In this document: piece after piece, positions 24,880 to 33,661 of the stretch | How positions within the stretch are numbered: the first letter of the stretch is position 1 | How the letters are laid out: each line of letters opens with the position of its first letter | NCBI GenBank assembly: GCA_007279945.1 | Contig: QYPG01000041.1 | Span: 1 to 56,087 of the forward strand | DNA length: 56,087 bases | Direction: 5' to 3' | DNA from: Streptomycetaceae bacterium | GTDB taxonomy: Bacteria; Actinomycetota; Actinomycetes; Nanopelagicales; Nanopelagicaceae | Notes under the pieces: model-generated | Told to the model about the DNA's origin: nothing | Database searches by the model: none | What the model saw: only the letters and a program-made list of their open reading frames with translations | Made by a program: the position numbers and the translations under genes

Positions 24880-26396
24880 TGTTCGATACCCGAACGAAGG
24901 CTATTCGCTAGCTTAATATCGGCCAAAGTGGGAGCCTCGTGGCCATGTAAATCTGCCAACGTCCAACCTACTCGTGCAATCTTATGTAATCCGCGCGCAG
25001 TAATATGTTCACTCTCAAGTTCCTCGTGTAAGAAGTTCATTGCGGCTGGCTCAGGTTTAAAGATAGTTCGCAGCGCACGCGATGGAATCTGGGAGTTCAA
25101 ACTCCAGCCATAACTCTTAAATCGGGTAGCTGCAATGGCTCGGGCGGCAATAACCCTTTGGCGTATCAAGGCACTACTTTCTCCAAGCTCATTGCGTGCC
25201 ATGTCTAAGCGACCAACTGGATCTAAATGCACTCTCATATCTATGCGATCCATCAGTGGGCCAGAGAGTTTTCCTAAGTAGCGTCGAACTTGTTGAGATG
25301 AACATGTGCAGTTGCGTCCACGACCTGAAAACTTTCCGCATGGACATGGATTTGCCGCCAGAACTAATAGAAATTGGGCGGGAAAAGTTACATTTCCAAT
25401 GCTGCGGGCAATAGTAATTGTGCCTGCCTCCAAAGGCTGGCGAAGAGAGTCCAGAACTCCAGAAGGGCACTCGGGTGCCTCATCGATAAAGAGAACGCCA
25501 TTGTGAGCCAAGGAGCACGCACCTGGCTTAATGGCATGTGCTCCCCCGCCAACCATGGCTACTCGAGTAGTTGTGTGATGCGGAGAAACTATCGGCGCAA
25601 TCAATGATGTAGGTGATCTGGTTGCAAAAGTTCCCGCCAGGGAATGTACGGCTGTGACCTCTAAAGCTTGGGCGATATCTAGCGCAGGCATAATGGTGGG
25701 AATTCGCTCGGCAATCATTGTCTTTCCAGTCCCGGGTGGACCAATCAATAAGATGTGATGACCTCCAGTTGCCGCAATCTCTGCAGCTAAACGCGCTTGC
25801 ATTTGACCGGCTACATCGGCAAAATCTAAACGATCATCAGTTGGTTGCCACTCTAAATCAAACTGCTCTGCGCAATCTCGTTCACCTGTTCGAAGCCATA
25901 TAAGAATCTTCTTCAAATGCTCCATCGGAATAATCTCCATGTCTTGCATAAGAGATGCCTCTTCGAAATTTGCAGCTGGAACAACTGCGGTACGAACTCC
26001 AGATTTATAGGCCGCCATTAACGATGGCAATACTCCTCGTACTGAACGAATTCGACCATCGAGTGCTAATTCGCCAATGAACACAATCTCGCGGATCTTT
26101 TCAGGTGCAATACTCTCGTGGGCTGACAATAAGGCGATACAAATAGCAACATCAAAGCTGGAACCACTCTTAGGCAACCAAGCAGGAGAAAGTGAGACTG
26201 TAACTTTGCGATTGGGCCAACTTTCACCGCAGTTAACCATCGCTGCACGGACGCGATCGCGGGACTCTGAGAGTGCAGCATCGGGCAAACCTAGGAGTGA
26301 ATACATGGGAAGCCCATCAGCAATATCAACTTCTACAGTTACAACGTGACCATCTAAGCCAAGGAGTGCGACACAGAGAGTTTGTGCCAGGCTCAT
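24876..26396 (-). CDS. comM: YifB/ComM family Mg-chelatase-like AAA+ ATPase
   Basis: The 506-residue protein has an N-terminal Lon-like domain (residues 1-170), a Walker A motif GPPGTGKTMIAERIP near residue 219, Walker B GVLFIDEAPE, an arginine-finger region, and a C-terminal domain with a Cys-rich ANPCPCGKFSGRGRNCTCSSQQVRRY insert typical of the family. ComM is a hexameric helicase that promotes branch migration during transformation. Overlaps of four bases with both yraN and dprA indicate translational coupling. Confidence 0.93.
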   Translation of the reverse strand: MSLAQTLCVALLGLDGHVVTVEVDIADGLPMYSLLGLPDAALSESRDRVRAAMVNCGESWPNRKVTVSLSPAWLPKSGSSFDVAICIALLSAHESIAPEKIREIVFIGELALDGRIRSVRGVLPSLMAAYKSGVRTAVVPAANFEEASLMQDMEIIPMEHLKKILIWLRTGERDCAEQFDLEWQPTDDRLDFADVAGQMQARLAAEIAATGGHHILLIGPPGTGKTMIAERIPTIMPALDIAQALEVTAVHSLAGTFATRSPTSLIAPIVSPHHTTTRVAMVGGGAHAIKPGACSLAHNGVLFIDEAPECPSGVLDSLRQPLEAGTITIARSIGNVTFPAQFLLVLAANPCPCGKFSGRGRNCTCSSQQVRRYLGKLSGPLMDRIDMRVHLDPVGRLDMARNELGESSALIRQRVIAARAIAATRFKSYGWSLNSQIPSRALRTIFKPEPAAMNFLHEELESEHITARGLHKIARVGWTLADLHGHEAPTLADIKLANSLRSGIEQ

Positions 26397-26758
26397 AGGA
26401 TATTTGCTCGGTATTCAATGCTGTGCGAACCATCAGGTGCGATTAAGACAGCTGCAGCATCGATCTGGTAGTCACAACCAAAACATCCATGGGTTGCTAA
26501 CCATCCCAACGCTAGCCGCTGCATCCGTCGCGCTTTATCACGATTAATCGCCTCGAAGGGATGACCAAATGCAACCGATGAGCGAGTTTTAACCTCTACG
26601 AAAGCAAAGATGCCGTTGGGATAGAGCGCGACAATATCGATCTCGCCTTCGCGGATTCGCCAGTTACGTTCGATGATCTCTGCGTGATTGGCGCTTAAGT
26701 ACTGGGTAACTATCTCTTCCCCAAATGCACCCGTGCGCTGATTACTAATTTTTTGCAT
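26393..26758 (-). CDS. yraN: YraN family (UPF0102) endonuclease-like protein
   Basis: The 121-residue protein has the UPF0102 pattern, resembling Holliday-junction-resolvase-type nucleases: GAFGEEIVTQYL near the N-terminus, GEIDIVALYPNGIFAFVEVKTRSS with the conserved Glu, Asp and Glu-x-Lys, and an NRDKARRMQRLALGW helix. ATG 26758 gives the normal family length; a GTG eight codons further upstream is possible. The much longer frame to 26968 overlaps rnhB and has no homologous content. Function in cells is unproven; it sits among DNA-uptake genes. Confidence 0.88.
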   Translation of the reverse strand: MQKISNQRTGAFGEEIVTQYLSANHAEIIERNWRIREGEIDIVALYPNGIFAFVEVKTRSSVAFGHPFEAINRDKARRMQRLALGWLATHGCFGCDYQIDAAAVLIAPDGSHSIEYRANIL

Positions 26759-26804
26759 AGGGAGACCATAAATTTTCACTCTGACAATTAAATGAATCTT
26801 CTCT

Positions 26805-27413
26805 TTACTTGTGGATGAGTCCGGCGATATTTGAAAATGAGCGTCGGTGTTCAATACACGGGCCATGCTCTTCAAGGGCTCTAGTATGTGAAGCAGTGAT
26901 ATAGCCCTTATGTCCAGCAAAACCAAACTGCGGATACTGCGCGTCCATCGCTCGCATAATTCGATCACGAGTCACTTTTGCAATTATGGATGCTGCACTA
27001 ATGCAGACGACGACTTGATCACCTTTCCACACTGCTAAATTTGGTAGACCCAAACCTTCTATTGCATACCCATCGGTTAAGACGTAGGCAGGGATCTGAT
27101 CCAAACCGTGTACCGCACGACGCATGCCATCGAGATTAGCTGCATGCACGCCTCGTTGATCAACTTCTTTTGCTGGAACAATCACTACGCTAATTGATAG
27201 GGCAGATTTTTGAATCAATTCAAAGGTTTCTTCACGTTTTTTCTCAGAAATTTCTTTTGAATCACGCACAACCGATAACTCGGGTGCATAGGGATTGTGC
27301 AGAATAACGCTAGCTATAACTAATGGTCCGGCACAAGCACCACGACCAGCTTCATCAACCCCGGCAATAGGAGATATTCCTGCATTGATGAGCAGCTGCT
27401 CAATCACTTTCAT
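26805..27413 (-). CDS. rnhB: Ribonuclease HII
   Basis: The 202-residue protein cleaves RNA in RNA-DNA hybrids and excises single ribonucleotides. The active-site GVDEAGRGACAGPLV motif (Asp20, Glu21) is present, with a later Asp in YVLTDGYAI and the AASIIAKVTRDRIM segment that binds the 5' side of the ribonucleotide. It starts six bases after the lepB stop. Confidence 0.95.
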   Translation of the reverse strand: MKVIEQLLINAGISPIAGVDEAGRGACAGPLVIASVILHNPYAPELSVVRDSKEISEKKREETFELIQKSALSISVVIVPAKEVDQRGVHAANLDGMRRAVHGLDQIPAYVLTDGYAIEGLGLPNLAVWKGDQVVVCISAASIIAKVTRDRIMRAMDAQYPQFGFAGHKGYITASHTRALEEHGPCIEHRRSFSNIAGLIHK

Positions 27414-27419
27414 GAAGAG

Positions 27420-28073
27420 CTACTTAACAACGTCGATCTGTGGAATGTATGTCAGATTTTTAAAAGGCCAAATAACTGAAAAGACGCGACCAGTTACTCG
27501 CGAGAGCGGAACCATTCCCTTATTAATATCTTCTTGGTGATAACGTGAATCAGCGCTTGCGCCACGGTGATCACCCATGACCCACAACTTTCCCTTTGCA
27601 ACCGTGATATCAAATTTCATATCACTTGGAACATTGCCAGCAAAAATATATGGTTCAGTGATTGCCTTGTCGTTGACCGTCAATAAACCTGCTTTAGTGC
27701 AGCAAACAATGTGATCTCCGGAAACGCCAATAACTCGCTTTACTAAATACTGTTTTGCGGGATTTGGTAGCACGCCCACTTCAACCAAAACCTTTTTAGC
27801 TAGGGTGATAACTTTATTTCCAGAAGTATCTTCATAGTATGGAAGCCACTTGGCTGGATCGCGGAAGACAACTACATCACCACGTGAAATATGCTTGGAG
27901 GCAAATGGCAGTTTGTTGACAGCTACACGGTCATGAACTTGCAAAGTATTTTCCATTGATCCAGATGGAATATAGAAAAACTGTACAAGGAAAGTTTTAA
28001 TAAATAGGGATACAAGCAGCGCAACTATTACAAGAACTGGGAACTCTCGAAGGAGGGAGCCCTTACGGCGCAT
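27420..28073 (-). CDS. lepB: Type I signal peptidase
   Basis: The 217-residue membrane protease has one N-terminal helix (residues 12-30) and the catalytic Ser39 in PSGSMENTL, with the general-base lysine in YLVKRVIGVSGDHI. The later GDHRGASADSR box is typical of bacterial LepB. It removes signal peptides of secreted proteins such as the PKD protein at 46249. It lies nine bases after rplS and six before rnhB, the order seen in other actinobacteria. Confidence 0.95.
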   Translation of the reverse strand: MRRKGSLLREFPVLVIVALLVSLFIKTFLVQFFYIPSGSMENTLQVHDRVAVNKLPFASKHISRGDVVVFRDPAKWLPYYEDTSGNKVITLAKKVLVEVGVLPNPAKQYLVKRVIGVSGDHIVCCTKAGLLTVNDKAITEPYIFAGNVPSDMKFDITVAKGKLWVMGDHRGASADSRYHQEDINKGMVPLSRVTGRVFSVIWPFKNLTYIPQIDVVK

Positions 28074-28082
28074 TGACGCTAG

Positions 28083-28616
28083 TTATTCAGCAGGAGTTTC
28101 AGATGCAACTTCTGCAGTTGCCTCTGGAGCTGGAACCTCGGCCACAACAGCTTCTGCGACTGGTGCCTCAACAACTGGTGCCTCAACAACTGGTGCCTCA
28201 ACAACTGCTTCTGGAGCTGCAACGGCAACCGGTGCAGGTGTAGAAAGAATTCCATCGCCGTAACCCTCAACACCGTCGCGCTTTTCGCGAATCTTTGCAG
28301 CCTTACCGCGAAGATCACGTAGGTAGTAAAGCTTGGCGCGACGTACATCGCCCTTCTTCACTAACTCAATTTTTTCAATAACTGGTGTGTGCACTGGGAA
28401 AGTGCGCTCTACGCCAACGCCGTAAGAAACTTTACGTACTGTAAAAGTTTCGCGAACGCCATCGCCTTGGCGACGCATAACGATTCCCTGGAAGACCTGA
28501 AGGCGGCTCTTACTGCCTTCGATAACACGTACGTGAATCTTGAGCTCATCTCCAGCACGAAACTGAGGGATGTCTTTGCGCAGGGATACTGCATCTACGG
28601 CGTCAAGGATGTTCAT
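28083..28616 (-). CDS. rplS: Ribosomal protein L19 with a long acidic Ala/Val/Pro/Glu tail
   Basis: Residues 1-115 match L19, with [48 protein letters not shown]19 sits at the interface of the ribosomal subunits. The protein then continues about 60 residues with an Ala, Val, Pro and Glu-rich tail containing VEAPV repeats, where most L19 proteins end. The tail DNA carries three perfect 15-bp repeats. The ATG is preceded by an AAAGG ribosome binding site. It is the promoter-proximal gene of the rplS-lepB-rnhB-yraN-comM-dprA-era series; trmD and rimM are not next to it as they often are. Confidence 0.95.
   Translation of the reverse strand: MNILDAVDAVSLRKDIPQFRAGDELKIHVRVIEGSKSRLQVFQGIVMRRQGDGVRETFTVRKVSYGVGVERTFPVHTPVIEKIELVKKGDVRRAKLYYLRDLRGKAAKIREKRDGVEGYGDGILSTPAPVAVAAPEAVVEAPVVEAPVVEAPVAEAVVAEVPAPEATAEVASETPAE
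28159..28203 (-). repeat. Three tandem 15-bp repeats in the rplS tail
   Basis: The unit ACTGGTGCCTCAACA (plus strand) occurs three times in a row without mismatches and encodes V-E-A-P-V on the minus strand. The multiple of three keeps the frame when copies are gained or lost, so tail length could vary between strains. Confidence 0.9.
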
Positions 28617-28712
28617 CTACGTACCTTTTTCTGTTTCTCTACAAGCACTCACTTTGGCGGTGCAGACGGCATATCTTGCCACAGATAGGCCCTCAAGCCT
28701 AAATCGGCCAGA
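28617..28712 (-). promoter_or_regulatory. rplS upstream region, possible structured leader
   Basis: The 96 bp between rplS and the next gene must hold the rplS promoter and 5' leader. On the minus strand a GGCA-AGATA-TGCC hairpin can form near 28670-28682, nested within CAAG and CTTG arms. Ribosomal operons are often autoregulated by such leaders, but this one does not match a structure I recognise. Confidence 0.25.
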
Positions 28713-29477
28713 TTAGCTAGGAACCTGCGAGCGCAGCTCTGCATGCAATGACGGGCCAGCGGCCACTGTCAGCTCCATTCCTCGCCATCTATGGGTTGTC
28801 ACCACTGCCCCAGCCTCAGTGGCGATAAGCGCCCCTGCAGCTAGATCCCACTCTTTTAAGCCGGTTTCAATGTAACCATCAACCATTCCAGTTGCCACAC
28901 AACATAGATCTGTAGCCGCGGCTCCCATGCGCCTAATATCCCTAATCGTGGGAACTAAGTGGTCGATGATCTCTAGTTGATGAATCCGATCCTTCACATC
29001 ATAAGCAAAGCCTGTTGAAACTAATGCACGATTTAACTCAACAGGGTTATTGCACTCAATCTTGACTCCATTGAGAAATGCACCTCCCCCACGTGATGCA
29101 TGCCATGTTGAGGCAATGCTAGGAGCGTGAACAACACCTACAAGTGTGCCGGTTGAATCCTTTGCCGCAATGCTGATGTTCCATCCAGGTAGGCCATAAA
29201 AATAGTTAACAGTTCCATCAACGGGATCGATAACCCACGTGATTCCGCTAGTGCCTGAACGTGAAGCGCCTTCTTCTCCAATGATTGCATCATCGGGGCG
29301 TGCTTTAAGAATTGCATCGACAATGAGTTTTTCACTAGCAATATCCATCTGTGTCGCAATATCGATCGCAGTAGATTTAATCGTGAGATCCCACGATGCG
29401 GGCCGATTGACAAGTAAATCTCCTGCTGCTCGTGCAATAGTTAATGCAAGCTGCAGAAGTTCATTTCCTAGACTCAT
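28713..29477 (-). CDS. suhB: Inositol monophosphatase family protein (SuhB/ImpA-like)
   Basis: The 254-residue protein has the metal-binding motifs of the lithium-sensitive phosphatases: IGEEG, VIDPVDGTVNYFYGLP, and the C-terminal WDLAAGALIATEAG. Substrates in the family include inositol phosphate, histidinol phosphate, NADP and fructose 1,6-bisphosphate, so the assignment stops at the family. The ATG has a TAGACT hexamer six bases upstream, mirrored for the divergent MFS gene. Confidence 0.9.
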   Translation of the reverse strand: MSLGNELLQLALTIARAAGDLLVNRPASWDLTIKSTAIDIATQMDIASEKLIVDAILKARPDDAIIGEEGASRSGTSGITWVIDPVDGTVNYFYGLPGWNISIAAKDSTGTLVGVVHAPSIASTWHASRGGGAFLNGVKIECNNPVELNRALVSTGFAYDVKDRIHQLEIIDHLVPTIRDIRRMGAAATDLCCVATGMVDGYIETGLKEWDLAAGALIATEAGAVVTTHRWRGMELTVAAGPSLHAELRSQVPS

Positions 29478-29483
29478 CTACCT

Positions 29484-29504
29484 AGTCTAACGCTGCAATA
29501 GACT
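29484..29504. promoter_or_regulatory. Symmetric divergent -10 elements forming an inverted repeat
   Basis: AGTCTA (29484-29489) and TAGACT (29499-29504) form an inverted repeat with a 9-bp spacer. Read outward, each strand presents TAGACT ending six (suhB) or seven (MFS) bases before the ATG, so both genes would start transcription at their start codon. The whole divergent region is only 34 bp. Confidence 0.5.
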
Positions 29505-29511
29505 GCCCACT

Positions 29512-30753
29512 ATGTTCTCGGCATACACCACACTTTTTCGCACCCCCGGGGCGATGAAGTTCTCACTTGCAGCACTTATTGGTCGTATGCCGGTTTCAAT
29601 GGACTCTCTAGCTCTGATTTTTATCGTAGTTGCCGCCAGTGATTCTTACGCACTGGCAGGCGCGCTCAGTGCCACGGCCTCAATAGTTGTATCTATCGCT
29701 ATGCCCTACTGGGCACGCGTATCTGATCGCATTGGCCAGCGCGCACTACTCATGAGGGTAGTGCCGATCAAACTTATTGGCTAAGGCGTTTTTCTCGCTT
29801 TAGTTCTTAATCACGCACCTACGTGGAGTTGGTTTATTTCAATTATTATCGCTGAATCAACTTCGGTAAATCTTGGTGGGCTTGTGCGCCGCCGTTGGCT
29901 ACACATTTTGAGCCCAGATAAAACTACAACTGCAGAAGATAATAGTGATCGCCATTTGGTAAATACGGCGTATTCATTAGAGGCGCTCAATGATGAGTTT
30001 GTTTTCATCGCTGGACCGATAATCGCAACGGCTTGCGCAACCTCAATAGCGCCTTCTGCCGGACTAATCGCTGGAATGATTTTCCTCGTAATTGGCGTTC
30101 CATTATTTGCACTACAAAGTGCAACCGAACCTCCAGCCTCACCAAAGCGCACAATCGATCCCCACCCGCATGTAATACTGCGCAAGTCACTTCAAGCGAT
30201 TGTGCTTCCAACTCTATTCATCGGTGCATTCTTCGGTGCAGTTGCGATTGTGACAGTTAGTTTTACCGACGAGCTAGGTCATAAGAGCCAATCTGGTCTG
30301 CTGCTTGCTCTATGGGCTTGCGGCAGTGCAATTGCAGCGATTTTAAACGGCCTCATTAAATGGAGAATTTCTCACGCCGCTCGCTTTCTATTTTTTCTGC
30401 TTTCGCTAACCCTGCTATCGGTTCCATTTCTCTTCGTGGACAGTATTTTCTGGTTAGCGGTCGCGTTATTTTTCAATGGCTTTGCGATTGCACCACTAAT
30501 CGTCGGTGCTTATGGAGTTGCTCAAACCTCAGTTCCATCTGAACAGATTACCGAGGCACTCAGTTGGGTTATCGCTGGAATGCCCTTGGGTGGAGCTATT
30601 TCAAGTGCCACAGCTGGTTGGGTTATATATAACTACGGCGCACAAACTGCTTATTGGCTTCCATTGGGATTTATGACTGCCGCACTTGTAGCCACGCTGC
30701 CCTACTTCACCACTTATAAGGGGCTCATCGGTTATTCTTCCCAACATGACTGA
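29512..30753 (+). pseudogene. MFS transporter interrupted by one in-frame stop codon
   Basis: Two open parts, 29512-29784 and from 29785 to 30753, lie in the same reading frame, separated only by TAA at 29782-29784. Together they encode about 413 residues of a major-facilitator transporter: helices one to three with the RIGQRALL loop-2/3-type segment, then further helices including IAGPIIATACA and AIAPLIVGAYGVAQTSVPSEQITEAL. No frameshift is needed, so the change is a single nonsense codon inside a membrane helix, possibly from TTA (Leu) or TCA (Ser). It may be a true pseudogene, an assembly error, or reinitiation at the GTG at 29884. The gene ends eight bases into sepH. Confidence 0.75.
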
Positions 30754-31525
30754 GCTGCGATTCATCGGAAAGAGCGATGAGGGCACCCACCTTGATCTTC
30801 ACGATAGCGATGGAAATGAATTCACCGTTCGTATTAGCGATGCCTTGAAGAGCTCGGTTAACCAACCTCACTTGATTTCGGTACCAGAACAAGAAGTTGA
30901 AACTATCTCTGTTAAAGAGATACAACGTCGCTTACGTGCAGGCGTGCTACCTGATGAGTTGGCTCGCGAAAACAATATTTCCCTTGAAAAAATTGAACGC
31001 TTCTCTGGCCCAATTGTGCAAGAGCGTATTTACATCATCGATCAAGCCCAGCAAATAGCAATTCGCAAAGAGGGTGGACGTGATCCAGTCTCATTATTAG
31101 GTGTTGTAGTCTCACGTCTTGCTCCACGTAATGTGGATCTAGCCGATCTATCGTGGGATACTTGGCGTTTAGAAGATGGCACGTGGACTCTCGAACTGCA
31201 TTATCCAAATGCCAGTGGCCATGGAATCGCGCAGTGGAATTTTGATACAACACGCAGAGTTCTTGTCTCATTGGATGAAAACGCTAGGTGGATGATGGGC
31301 GATGAACCTGCGCCGCGTCCCATCGTTGCACCAGGACTTGTGTATTCCGATGCACCACACCCAACGATGCGGCATGAAGAGAACTCAGAGCCTGAAGTGC
31401 CACGCCTTGCAGTAATTCGTGAAGCACCTGATAACGATGCTGCGCGCGATGGCGTTGTCGCTCGCGCAAAAGTTCCAAGCTGGGATGAAATTATGTTTGG
31501 TATTAAACCAACCGAAGATCAGTAG
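30746..31525 (+). CDS. sepH: Septation protein SepH
   Basis: The 259-residue protein matches SepH (DUF3071), an actinobacterial factor that binds FtsZ and stimulates its assembly at the septum. The N-terminal domain (about residues 1-170) has LRFIGKSDEGTHLDLHDSDG, a helix-turn-helix-like segment ISVKEIQRRLRAGVLPDELARENNIS, and GTWTLELHY. The rest is a disordered Pro/Glu-rich C-terminus ending with VPSWDEIMFGIK, a conserved tail. The start overlaps the MFS gene by eight bases. Confidence 0.92.
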   Translation: MTELRFIGKSDEGTHLDLHDSDGNEFTVRISDALKSSVNQPHLISVPEQEVETISVKEIQRRLRAGVLPDELARENNISLEKIERFSGPIVQERIYIIDQAQQIAIRKEGGRDPVSLLGVVVSRLAPRNVDLADLSWDTWRLEDGTWTLELHYPNASGHGIAQWNFDTTRRVLVSLDENARWMMGDEPAPRPIVAPGLVYSDAPHPTMRHEENSEPEVPRLAVIREAPDNDAARDGVVARAKVPSWDEIMFGIKPTEDQ

Positions 31526-31534
31526 GACTCTTTT

Positions 31535-32506
31535 ATGATTGTCGATTCAGCGCTCTATCAAAATGGTAGTCGCGTTATTGGCCCTACCGACATATCCGAC
31601 TTAGTAGATATCGCTCGTGCATCTGGTGGATTTGTCTGGCTAGGTCTGGCAGAACCCACCCAAAGTGAGTTCGAACATGTTGTAGGCGAACTTAACTTTC
31701 ATCCGCTTGCCGTTGAAGATGCCGTTCATGCCCAACAAAGACCCAAGATTGAAGAGTACGAGGGCCTCACTTTCTTTACTTTAAAGACGGTTTTTTACAA
31801 TGAATCTAATAGCGCAATCTCTACGGGTGAGTTAATCTGCTTTGTTGAAAAAGAGTTCATAGTCATTGTTCGCCACGGTGAGGGAACACCCCTAGCGACA
31901 GTGCGCCATGAGATTGAAGCTAAACCAGAATTCCTAAATTTAGGCCCCTTCGCAGTTTTGCACGCAGTCGTTGACCGAGTAATTGATGAATACACGTTGA
32001 TCGCCACTGAGCTTGAAAATGACGTCATCAACTTAGAGACCAAGGTATTTAGCGGCAAGCGCCAAACTTTTTCCCAAGAGATATATTTTTTAAAGCGAGA
32101 ATTAATTGAGTACCGGCATGCAATCGAGCCCCTTGTGATTCCATTACAAAAGTTAGTATCTGAGACTTACACCCAAACACCCGATGCCCTCAAACCCTTC
32201 TTTCGCGACACTCTAGATCACCTCTTACGTGCGTGCGAACACGCATCAGGCATGGATTCACTTTTAACCACTGCGTTGCAAGCCGACCTAGCGCATGTGC
32301 AAGTGCGCCAAAATGAAGATGTGCGAAAGATATCGGCCTGGGTTGCATTAGCGGCCGGACCAACAATGATCGCTGGAATCTACGGAATGAACTTTGAGTT
32401 CATGCCCGAACTCAGTTGGAAATACGGCTATCCACTAGTTCTTGGAGTTGTTTCATCATTAAGTGCACTCTTGGTATACAAGTTCAAAAAAGCAAAATGG
32501 TTATAG
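31535..32506 (+). CDS. corA: CorA-type magnesium/cobalt channel
   Basis: The 323-residue protein has the long cytoplasmic domain of CorA and two C-terminal membrane helices. The channel signature YGMNFEFMPEL lies between them; GMN is the selectivity motif. These pentameric channels bring in Mg2+ and some Co2+, the latter relevant since the cell has a B12-dependent reductase. It follows sepH by nine bases. It nearly meets the convergent gene, leaving ten bases. Confidence 0.94.
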   Translation: MIVDSALYQNGSRVIGPTDISDLVDIARASGGFVWLGLAEPTQSEFEHVVGELNFHPLAVEDAVHAQQRPKIEEYEGLTFFTLKTVFYNESNSAISTGELICFVEKEFIVIVRHGEGTPLATVRHEIEAKPEFLNLGPFAVLHAVVDRVIDEYTLIATELENDVINLETKVFSGKRQTFSQEIYFLKRELIEYRHAIEPLVIPLQKLVSETYTQTPDALKPFFRDTLDHLLRACEHASGMDSLLTTALQADLAHVQVRQNEDVRKISAWVALAAGPTMIAGIYGMNFEFMPELSWKYGYPLVLGVVSSLSALLVYKFKKAKWL

Positions 32507-32516
32507 GTAGGTGGCT

Positions 32517-33623
32517 CTAACTTAACGTAGTTGTTAACAATCCAACCTGAGTTTCAATATCACTTTGACCGCCATGATGGCCAACCATTGAGCCCTCTTT
32601 ATCTGCGCGCTCAGGATCAATCAGGACAACGTCGGCTTTAGCGATTGCAATGACTTCTCCCATGCGATCAATTGCATCGGCGCTTACCTGTGCACCAAAA
32701 AGCCCATTGCTAATTGCCTCTTCTCGCGTGAAGACATCTGCACGCTGGCCTAAATACTCTTGCCACTCATTGGCTACATTGCTACGCGCAGCTGGACTAT
32801 CGTGATCATCGTTTAGGTATAAGTGCCTTGCTCGTGGCTCTCCAGCAATAACTGCAATGTTGTTGAGTAGTGGATTGCCTTGACCAATAACAATTTTTTC
32901 CCCAACGTTGACCATTCCATGATCTGAAGTTAACCAAATTCGTGTTCCAGCTGGCATCTCTTTCATTAATCCAGCCAACATTTGATCGATCATAGAAAGT
33001 GCGGCTAACCATTTTGCACTTCCTACACCATCATTATGTCCGGCAACATCTAAATCATTCATGTACAAATAAACAAATGAAGGAGTCTTATGCAATGCTG
33101 CTTTAGTTTCAGCGATTAAATCCGGAACAATATTTGCTCCACGATACTCTGCGCCACGAAACACTGCGCGCGTGAATCCAGAGTTTTCATAACGCTCGGC
33201 CGCAACGTGTGAGACGCGAATACCTTCGGCACTGGCTCTTTCAAAAAGCGTAGGCACTGGCTGCCAATTACTCGGATCAACGCGTTCATCCCATTTCAAC
33301 GCATTAAGAAGTCGTCCACCACTGCGCGGAACTTGTACGGTGTAGCCCAACATTCCATGTGTGCCTGGAAGAGTTCCAGTAGTTAACGTGGCAAGACTTG
33401 TCGCAGTAGTTGATGGAAAGGCGGTCTGAACAATCCCGTGTCTAGTAAGCCTTGTAATAGTTGGCATCGCATCGGCAAATAGTTCAAACGTATTGGCACC
33501 AAAGCCATCGATAAGAATAAGAACTTCTCGGCCAATCGGGCTTGGGCCACAACCCAGCGTGTCCGAAGCAGTTGTTAGCCCCAACGAGGAAAAAATCGAT
33601 GGTGTTATCTGCGATAAATGCAC
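32517..33623 (-). CDS. Alkaline-phosphatase-superfamily phosphodiesterase/nucleotide pyrophosphatase
   Basis: The 368-residue protein has the metal site of the type I phosphodiesterase/NPP family: ILIDGFGANTF with the first Asp, the nucleophile threonine in FPSTTATSLATLTTG, LNDLDVAGHNDG, and WLTSDHGMVNVG. No signal peptide is evident. The start is GTG 33623, with GAGAAG upstream as a possible ribosome binding site. The substrate may be a nucleotide, phosphonate or glycerophosphodiester. It is divergent from psuG. Confidence 0.87.
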   Translation of the reverse strand: MHLSQITPSIFSSLGLTTASDTLGCGPSPIGREVLILIDGFGANTFELFADAMPTITRLTRHGIVQTAFPSTTATSLATLTTGTLPGTHGMLGYTVQVPRSGGRLLNALKWDERVDPSNWQPVPTLFERASAEGIRVSHVAAERYENSGFTRAVFRGAEYRGANIVPDLIAETKAALHKTPSFVYLYMNDLDVAGHNDGVGSAKWLAALSMIDQMLAGLMKEMPAGTRIWLTSDHGMVNVGEKIVIGQGNPLLNNIAVIAGEPRARHLYLNDDHDSPAARSNVANEWQEYLGQRADVFTREEAISNGLFGAQVSADAIDRMGEVIAIAKADVVLIDPERADKEGSMVGHHGGQSDIETQVGLLTTTLS

Positions 33624-33648
33624 GTGCGTATCTTCTCATTACATCCGC

Positions 33649-33654
33649 TAAGGT
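33649..33654 (+). promoter_or_regulatory. -10 box of a probable leaderless promoter for psuG
   Basis: TAAGGT ends seven bases before ATG 33662. The same hexamer at the same distance precedes the minus-strand dinG start at 49438, which strengthens the call. Confidence 0.5.
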
Positions 33655-33661
33655 TGTACAC

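Noticed and set aside
26759-26968. Long N-terminal extension of yraN
   Set aside because: It overlaps rnhB and would more than double the upstream domain without any family counterpart.
28159-28203. Tandem repeats considered as a CRISPR-like array
   Set aside because: The repeats are 15 bp, directly adjacent without spacers, and coding within rplS.
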